From Anaerolineaceae bacterium UBA2260 (GTDB lineage: Bacteria > Chloroflexota > Anaerolineae > Anaerolineales > Anaerolineaceae), in the NCBI GenBank assembly GCA_002347485.1, contig DDXM01000061.1, forward strand, positions 1 to 43,555: a stretch of DNA of 43,555 nucleotides, given 5' to 3'. Each line of letters starts with the position of its first letter. Within the stretch, counting starts at the first letter, position 1. Below are positions 38,223 through 43,555 of the stretch, one piece after another. The translations under genes and the position numbers were made by a program. The notes under the pieces are model-generated. The model searched no databases. It saw only the letters and a program-made list of their open reading frames with translations, and had not been told where the DNA came from.

Positions 38223-39961
38223 GTGCCCTCCCCCGAGCTCCGCATAAACTCGCGGTAAGGTTGAAAACTCGCGAACAGGTCAGCATGGCTTCCCTGGGCG
38301 ACGAGGTGGCCGTTTTGCAGAAAGATCACTTCGTCTGCCTTTAAGACGGTCGTGAGGCGATGAGCGATCGTAAGACTGGTCCGACCGATAGACAACCTTT
38401 CCAGCGAATCTTCAAGTGTTTGCTGCAAACTCGGATCGAGATGTTGTGTTGGCTCATCCAAAATGATGAGTTTCGGATCCCGTAGGTAAAGACGGGCGAG
38501 AGCGACCCGTTGCAGTTCCCCGCCACTGAAGCGGGAACCACCCTCCAGTAACGGTGTCTGCAGGCCGTGAGGTAAACCGTTCACCATTTCACGTAACCCT
38601 GCTGTGGCTAACGCCAGGTTGACTTCTTCATCAGTGAATCGGCTTTCACCCAGGGTGAGGTTGAACCAAAGCGTGTCATTGAAGAGATGCGGTGACTGCG
38701 GCAACCAGCCCACGCAGCTGCACCAATCCTCCCTCGACCAGGCGTGGATATCCACCCCATTGAGCAAAATCTGCCCGTCTTGAGGTTCAATGAAACGCAG
38801 TATCACGCGCGCCAGCGTGCTTTTACCAGCCCCGCTTTTTCCCACCAGGGCGTAACGCCGGCCTGACTGGATATCGAGCGAGATCCCCTGCAGTGCGTTG
38901 GGCTGTTCCGCTCCATATGTGTGGGTGAGATCCTTTAGCGTAAGACAAAACGGGCGATTAAACTGATCAACCAGTTTATGCGTTTTCCTGACTGTGATCT
39001 CTTGCGGTTCCGGTAGGTCGAGCACCTGGTAGATTTTCTCTGCCGCCGTCACCCCGCTCATGCCGGCGTGGTAACGAGCGCTCAAATTGCGCATCGGAAG
39101 ATAAAAGTCCGGCGCGATGAGCAGGATAAAAAATGCCTGCTGGAATTCAATACGGGCGTATAAAAGGCGTAAACCGATCTCCACGGCAACCACTGCGGTG
39201 GAAAGGGTTGCCACCAGCTCGAGCACCAGCGCTGTGAGAAAGGTCACGCGCAGAACATTCAAGGTTGTCTCGCGGTAGCGGTCGCTGACCTGCCCGACCT
39301 CGCCCACCCTTTCCTTGCTGCGTCCCAGCAACTTGAGCGTGGCGATCCCTTGCAACGTGTCAAGGAAATAGTTTCCCAGGCGGGTCAAGGCTTTCCACTG
39401 CTTTCCCGTCAAGGTCTCGACCGCTTTACCGATCAACACCATGAACAGGGGAATCAAAGGCGCGGTAAGTAGAAAAACCACCCCGGTCACTAAATCCAGT
39501 GGAAAAACCACCGCCAGGATGGTGAGGGGCAATACCGCCGCGATCAACACCTGTGGCAAATACTGCGCGAAATAAGCGTCGAGCGCGTCAACCCCCAGCA
39601 GGGCGGTTGTGGTCAACTCAGCGGTAGATTCGTTTTTCAGGTATTCCGGTCCCAGGCGGTCAATCTTTTCCAATAGCTGCAGGCGCAGTTTCGTCTTCAC
39701 GCTCACAGCCAACCGCCCGGTAACTACTTCATTCATAAAAGTAAAAATAGCCCGCCCCAGCACCACCAGCAGGATCACCATCAGGAGCGGTTTTACCTGC
39801 GCAAGCGTTCCCGCGTCTAAAAAAACGTCTGAAATGACCCGGCTTAACACGTGACTTTGATAGATCGCCAGCCCGCCTGCCAGAAAAGCGGATAGTACAG
39901 CCAGCGGAAAAAGCCAACCACTGACGCGCGCTTCCCGGAAAAGGCGGGGTTGAATACTCAT
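38219..39961 (-). CDS. cydD: Thiol reductant ABC exporter subunit CydD
   Basis: Partner of CydC. The 580-residue protein has the CydD landmarks LDAYFAQYLPQVLIA and LLIAPDFYLPMRNLSARYHAG in the membrane part, then Walker A GKSGAGKST, signature FSGGELQRVALARL and Walker B LIILDEPTQHLD. The gene starts 15 bases after the creatininase-family stop, so all three are probably one transcript. Confidence 0.93.
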   Translation of the reverse strand: MSIQPRLFREARVSGWLFPLAVLSAFLAGGLAIYQSHVLSRVISDVFLDAGTLAQVKPLLMVILLVVLGRAIFTFMNEVVTGRLAVSVKTKLRLQLLEKIDRLGPEYLKNESTAELTTTALLGVDALDAYFAQYLPQVLIAAVLPLTILAVVFPLDLVTGVVFLLTAPLIPLFMVLIGKAVETLTGKQWKALTRLGNYFLDTLQGIATLKLLGRSKERVGEVGQVSDRYRETTLNVLRVTFLTALVLELVATLSTAVVAVEIGLRLLYARIEFQQAFFILLIAPDFYLPMRNLSARYHAGMSGVTAAEKIYQVLDLPEPQEITVRKTHKLVDQFNRPFCLTLKDLTHTYGAEQPNALQGISLDIQSGRRYALVGKSGAGKSTLARVILRFIEPQDGQILLNGVDIHAWSREDWCSCVGWLPQSPHLFNDTLWFNLTLGESRFTDEEVNLALATAGLREMVNGLPHGLQTPLLEGGSRFSGGELQRVALARLYLRDPKLIILDEPTQHLDPSLQQTLEDSLERLSIGRTSLTIAHRLTTVLKADEVIFLQNGHLVAQGSHADLFASFQPYREFMRSSGEGT

Positions 39962-39976
39962 ACCGAGGAGCCGGCG

Positions 39977-40660
39977 TTACTCGAATTTCAGCAGATTCAG
40001 GATATCCTGCAGGGCAGCGTTGAAAACTTCGTCCATGATCTCGCTGCTGGCCTTGTATGCACCGCCGTAGACCCCATCCTGCAGGGCTTCGCGCACCACG
40101 TTGGAGGGTAAGATCAGATCCGGTTCAAAAGGCTGTTTTTCCCCATCCGGCATACCAGGTGTGCGTAGAAATGGGAAGGCTTCCATCCACGATGCGTGGA
40201 AAGTCGTGAGATTATGCGCCGCGGCAACCGCTCCCACTGAGGGAGATTTCCACCAGTTGTACCAGCCTAATTTCAGATCGCGCAGATCGTTGACCACCTC
40301 GCCCAAAGACACTTTCGCCGGGTCATTGCCGCCGTGTCCGTTCACGATCAGGATGCGGCGAAAACCCTGGTGATACAGCGACCGGATGATATCCTCAATC
40401 ACCTTGAGCAGTGTCTCTACTCGCAGACTGATCGTACCGGGAAAGTCAATGAAATACGAGGAACAGCCAAAATTCAATGGTGGCGTTACCAGTACCCCGG
40501 TCTGTACGGATGCTGCCTCAGCTAGTTTCAGTGGGATTTTAACATCCGCATCCAACTCGATATACCCATGCTGTTCCGTCGCACCTATCACAACCATCAC
40601 GCGATCTTCGGTCTTCAGGTACTGTTCCACTTCCATCCAGTTCATTTCACCCAGATTCAT
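39977..40660 (-). CDS. Creatininase-family amidohydrolase
   Basis: A 227-residue metal-dependent hydrolase. The N-terminal ATEQHGYIELDADVKIP keeps the ExH and Asp metal ligands, and IVNGHGGND keeps the His of the family. The late FHASWMEAF has Trp at a site that is often Glu (HASExET), so metal coordination may differ. Family members act on creatinine, formamidopyrimidines or peptide precursors (MftE); no substrate can be chosen here. GAGGTGA precedes the ATG. First gene of the likely creatininase-cydD-cydC transcript. Confidence 0.85.
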   Translation of the reverse strand: MNLGEMNWMEVEQYLKTEDRVMVVIGATEQHGYIELDADVKIPLKLAEAASVQTGVLVTPPLNFGCSSYFIDFPGTISLRVETLLKVIEDIIRSLYHQGFRRILIVNGHGGNDPAKVSLGEVVNDLRDLKLGWYNWWKSPSVGAVAAAHNLTTFHASWMEAFPFLRTPGMPDGEKQPFEPDLILPSNVVREALQDGVYGGAYKASSEIMDEVFNAALQDILNLLKFE

Positions 40661-40693
40661 CGGTCACCTCGCGCAATTGTTAAATATGAAATC

Positions 40694-40722
40694 ATTATAG
40701 TTGAACTGCAAGACGCCTGCCA
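40694..40722 (-). promoter_or_regulatory. Candidate promoter of the creatininase-cydDC operon
   Basis: On the minus strand TGGCAG (40722-40717), 17 bases, perfect TATAAT (40699-40694), about 35 bases before the ATG. Confidence 0.5.
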
Positions 40723-40723
40723 G

Positions 40724-40752
40724 AAAAAACAGGCAGCCTGGGGCTGCCTGTT
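40724..40752 (-). terminator. Intrinsic terminator of leuS
   Basis: AACAGGCAGCC (40728-40738) pairs with GGCTGCCTGTT (40742-40752), an 11-bp stem; on the minus strand it ends in a run of six T. Confidence 0.88.
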
Positions 40753-40774
40753 GTGAAAACCGTACAACAACCGG

Positions 40775-43225
40775 TTAGACCACGATATTGACCAATCGAC
40801 CTTTGACGTAGATCACTTTTCGCGGTTCGCGTCCTTCCAGCTGCTTTTGCACCGTCTCGTTGGCGAGCGCTTGCACGCGGGCATCTTCCTCACGGATGTC
40901 AACGGGAACGGTGATGCGGTCGCGCACCTTGCCATTTACTTGCAACACCAGCGTGATCTCCTCGACCGCCGCGGCTTTCTCATCCACTGTTGGCCAGCGG
41001 CTGGTGTGAACCGAATACGGTTTACCCAGCAGACTCCAGATCTCCTCGCTGATATGCGGAGCGATAGGAGCCAGCATCTGGGTATAGATCTCCACTGCCT
41101 CATCCCACGCCGGATGGCCATACACTTTTTCTTTCAACTTCATCATTTCATTCGATAATTCCATCAGGCTGGAAATGATGGTGTTGAACTCGAACTGCTC
41201 AAAATCACGCGTCACCGAGCGCAACGTCTGATGCAGTTTTCGCCGCAGCACTTTGATATCAGCTTCGGTAGCTGGCCCCTGCCTGGAGGGTTCCAGGGCG
41301 ATGCTCCACACGCGGCGCAGCCAGCGCATCACGCCATCGATGCCACCGCTGCTCCAGGGGCCGCCCATATCCCAGCGCGCGAAGAACATCAGATACGCCC
41401 GCGTAGCGTCCGCCCCGTATCTTTGCACCAGGTCATCCGGCGCGACCACGTTGCCGCGGCTCTTTGACATTTTTTCAGAGTCCTCGCCCAGCACCATACC
41501 CTGGTTGCGCAACTGCATCATCGGCTCGTTCCCCTCCGTGATACCCATATCGCGCAGCGCCTTGTGGAAGAAACGCGTGTAGATCAGGTGCATGTTGGCG
41601 TGTTCAATTCCACCGGTGTAGATATCGACAGGCATCCAATAATCGTACTCCTTTGGATCGAACGGACCCTTGTCATAATCCGGGCTGAGGTAACGCAGGT
41701 GATACCACGAAGAGCACACAAAAGTGTCCATGGTATCAGTTTCACGTTCAGCCGGACCACCACATTTGGGGCAGGTTGTAAAGCGCCAGGTGGGATGTAG
41801 TTTTAACGGGCTTTCGCCGGTCGGTTTCCACTCCACATCATCCGGCAACGTGACGGGCAATTGGGCCTCCGGCACAGGGACCACGCCGCAATTTTTACAG
41901 TAAATGATGGGGATGGGTGATCCCCAGTAACGCTGGCGTGAGATCAGCCAATCGCGTAGGCGGTAGTTGGTAGCAGCTTTGCCGACGTGGAGTTTGGTCA
42001 CATATTCGATAGCCTTTTTGAATGATACATCCCCCGGTGTGCCGCTCAACGGACCAGAGTTCACCATTGTGCCAATGGCGGGCACAGCGGCGGGCATATC
42101 CCCACCTTGCCCGAGTTCGATCCCCTGCGGCTGGATCACGATGCGCACGGGCAAATTGAACTTGCGCGCAAACTCAAAATCACGTTGGTCGTGCGCGGGC
42201 ACTGCCATGATCGCACCCGTGCCATAAGTCAGCAGCACATAATCCGCGATCCATACAGGGATCTTTTCACCATTGACCGGGTTGATCGCGTAACCACCTG
42301 TGAAAACACCGGTTTTTTCCTTGTCCGCGGCCTCGCGCTGGATATCGGATTGACGGGCAGTGTCGAGGATGTACAGATCCACTTTGGCTTTTTGCTCGGG
42401 TGTGGTCAATTTTTCCACCAGCGGGTGCTCGGGAGCCAGCACCATGAAGGTGACTCCCCACAAGGTATCCGGCCGGGTGGTGAATACCTCCAGGCTGTCA
42501 CCGCCCTCGGTTTTAAAAGTGACCAGCGCGCCTTCCGATCTGCCGATCCAGTTTGTCTGCAAGGTGCGCACGCGCTCGGGCCAATCGATCTCGTCGTAGT
42601 TGATCAACTCATCGGCGTATCGCGTGGTGCGGAAGAACCACTGTTCGAGGTCTTTTTTGATCACAGGCGTGCCGCAGCGCTCACAATGACGGTCTTCGCC
42701 CCATACCTGCTCACGCGCCAGCGTGGTATTGCAATTCGGGCACCAGTCCACTGGCGACATTTTTCGGTAAGCCAAGTCATTTTTATAAAGCTGCAGGAAG
42801 AACCACTGCGTCCAGCGGTAATATTTTTCATCTGAAGAGATCATTTCCCGCCGCCAATCAAACATCGCGCCCATGGTGCGGAATTGCTCGCGCATGCGGT
42901 TGATGTTGGCGTACGTCCACTTGCGCGGGTGGATGTTATGGCGGATGGCGGCATTTTCAGCCGGCAGTCCGAACGCGTCAAATCCCATCGGGAAGAGCAC
43001 GTTGTACCCGCACATACGCTTGAAACGGGCGCGCGCATCGGAGGGAGAGATGGCGTACCAGTGACCAATGTGGAGATCGCCGGAGGGATAGGGAAGCATG
43101 GTCAGCGCGTAGAACTTTGGGCGGCTCTCATCAATATCGGAGTGGTAGAGTCCGTCCTCTTCCCATTTCCTCTGCCATTTGGGTTCGATCTCGCCCGGGT
43201 TATACATCGAAGTCTGGTGATTCAT
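40775..43225 (-). CDS. leuS: Leucyl-tRNA synthetase
   Basis: Charges tRNA-Leu. The 816-residue class I synthetase has the HIGH-type site PYPSGDLHIGHWYA (about 45-58), the inserted editing domain, two Cys pairs in CPNCNTTLAREQVWGEDRHCERCG, and KMSKS in DSEKMSKSRGNV. The start ATG 43225 has GGAG six bases upstream; the longer reading from 43312 would translate the T-box antiterminator. Expression is controlled by the T-box leader before it. Confidence 0.97.
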   Translation of the reverse strand: MNHQTSMYNPGEIEPKWQRKWEEDGLYHSDIDESRPKFYALTMLPYPSGDLHIGHWYAISPSDARARFKRMCGYNVLFPMGFDAFGLPAENAAIRHNIHPRKWTYANINRMREQFRTMGAMFDWRREMISSDEKYYRWTQWFFLQLYKNDLAYRKMSPVDWCPNCNTTLAREQVWGEDRHCERCGTPVIKKDLEQWFFRTTRYADELINYDEIDWPERVRTLQTNWIGRSEGALVTFKTEGGDSLEVFTTRPDTLWGVTFMVLAPEHPLVEKLTTPEQKAKVDLYILDTARQSDIQREAADKEKTGVFTGGYAINPVNGEKIPVWIADYVLLTYGTGAIMAVPAHDQRDFEFARKFNLPVRIVIQPQGIELGQGGDMPAAVPAIGTMVNSGPLSGTPGDVSFKKAIEYVTKLHVGKAATNYRLRDWLISRQRYWGSPIPIIYCKNCGVVPVPEAQLPVTLPDDVEWKPTGESPLKLHPTWRFTTCPKCGGPAERETDTMDTFVCSSWYHLRYLSPDYDKGPFDPKEYDYWMPVDIYTGGIEHANMHLIYTRFFHKALRDMGITEGNEPMMQLRNQGMVLGEDSEKMSKSRGNVVAPDDLVQRYGADATRAYLMFFARWDMGGPWSSGGIDGVMRWLRRVWSIALEPSRQGPATEADIKVLRRKLHQTLRSVTRDFEQFEFNTIISSLMELSNEMMKLKEKVYGHPAWDEAVEIYTQMLAPIAPHISEEIWSLLGKPYSVHTSRWPTVDEKAAAVEEITLVLQVNGKVRDRITVPVDIREEDARVQALANETVQKQLEGREPRKVIYVKGRLVNIVV

Positions 43226-43244
43226 TCTCGCTCCTAGTTGATTA

Positions 43245-43490
43245 AATAATAAATCCCTTCTCCCGTACAGGGACGAAGGAATCCTCCGCGGTACCACCCT
43301 GCTTGCCTGCAATCGATAGCAGACCGCTCAAGACGCGATAACGGGCTTACCCGTCGCCGGCTACTGATTTCACCGGTGAAGCTATCCTCACGGAGCTCAG
43401 GCGAGTTCAGTCGATTGTGTTCCGGTACACCTGTCGGGCTCCCACCTCGCTCTCCCGGCTCGCTGACGGATGACCTACTACTCCTGCTTT
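43245..43490 (-). promoter_or_regulatory. T-box riboswitch, Leu-specific (leuS leader)
   Basis: The conserved T-box AGGGTGGTACCGCGG is at 43300-43286 (minus strand). Downstream, CCTTC-g-TCCC (43279-43270) pairs with GGGA-GAAGG (43264-43256), followed by ATTTATTATTT: a terminator that competes with the antiterminator. In Stem I, GAACTCGCCTGAGCT places CTC (43405-43403) at the specifier position, a Leu codon read by tRNA-Leu(GAG). The GAGCCGGGAGAGCGAGGTGG region fits Stem I apical motifs. Uncharged tRNA-Leu should allow leuS transcription. Confidence 0.92.
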
Positions 43491-43498
43491 CGCTTTAG

Positions 43499-43555
43499 TG
43501 GACCCAGGGGGATTCGAACCCCCGGCCTTCTCAATGCCATTGAGACGCGCTCCCA
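43499..43555 (-). tRNA. tRNA-Ala (anticodon GGC), 5' part cut off by the window end
   Basis: Minus strand, 57 bases seen: anticodon arm TCTCA-ATGGCAT-TGAGA with GGC at positions 34-36, T-arm GGGGG-TTCGAAT-CCCCC, acceptor 3' strand TGGGTCC and discriminator A. CCA is not encoded. The T-box leader begins about ten bases after it. Confidence 0.93.

Noticed and set aside
1..43555. CRISPR arrays, insertion sequences and rRNA genes
   Set aside because: Looked for regular repeat-spacer units, IS-type inverted ends with transposase, and rRNA segments; none seen. The only repeats are the att copies, the initiator dyads and the small ones listed.

Overview
The window looks like chromosomal DNA of a member of the phylum Chloroflexota, probably class Anaerolineae. 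This is inferred from the gene set, not from any search: a T-box-controlled leuS, Thr/Pro-rich linkers in exported proteins, FemAB-like transferases inside a surface-polysaccharide operon, a tungsten-type aldehyde:ferredoxin oxidoreductase, and the CydDC pair. The window starts inside the RNase P RNA gene and ends inside a tRNA-Ala gene. One 10.9 kb integrated element interrupts an otherwise ordinary housekeeping region.

Layout. 1-3.83 kb: 3' part of rnpB, a MoaD/ThiS-like carrier divergent from an aldehyde ferredoxin oxidoreductase, a VTT-domain membrane protein and uridine kinase. 3.83-4.09 kb: degenerate tandem copies of a tRNA 3' end. 4.092-14.992 kb: an element bounded by a 19-bp direct repeat, the right copy of which forms the 3' end of tRNA-Thr(CGT). 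It carries a large serine integrase, RecT, an initiator with a DnaA-domain-I-like C-terminus, a short tape-measure-like protein, a gp10-like tail component, ribbon-helix-helix proteins, an AT-rich cargo gene and several small unknowns. I see no portal, capsid, terminase or lysis gene. 15.1-24.5 kb: dinB, a phosphoglucose/phosphomannose isomerase, a PerM/AI-2E-type exporter with a coupled 59-aa protein, an FHA protein, thpR, rsfS, bcp, a UbiA-like protein, a pteridine-reductase-like SDR and psuG. 24.5-33.7 kb (all minus): RidA, glycosyltransferase, polyprenyl glycosylphosphotransferase, 4,6-dehydratase, two FemAB-like proteins around a Nudix hydrolase, a PLP desulfhydrase and a membrane-anchored protein. 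33.8-36.5 kb: prfA-prmC-tsaC. 36.5-43.5 kb (minus): creatininase-family protein with cydD-cydC, and leuS behind a T-box leader directly downstream of tRNA-Ala.

The most interesting part is the element. Its attachment core lies inside the 3' end of its own integrase gene. In the integrated state the last four integrase codons are antisense tRNA sequence. If the ends are joined as a circle, the integrase frame continues for 30 more codons and ends in a 4-nt ATGA overlap with the first gene of the element (4199). The initiator gene contains two identical 21-bp interrupted palindromes, two degenerate relatives and an AT-rich tract, which resembles a lambda-type origin inside the initiator gene. 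The combination of integration, replication, annealing and two tail genes without head genes suggests a phage satellite or a strongly reduced prophage; this is inference.
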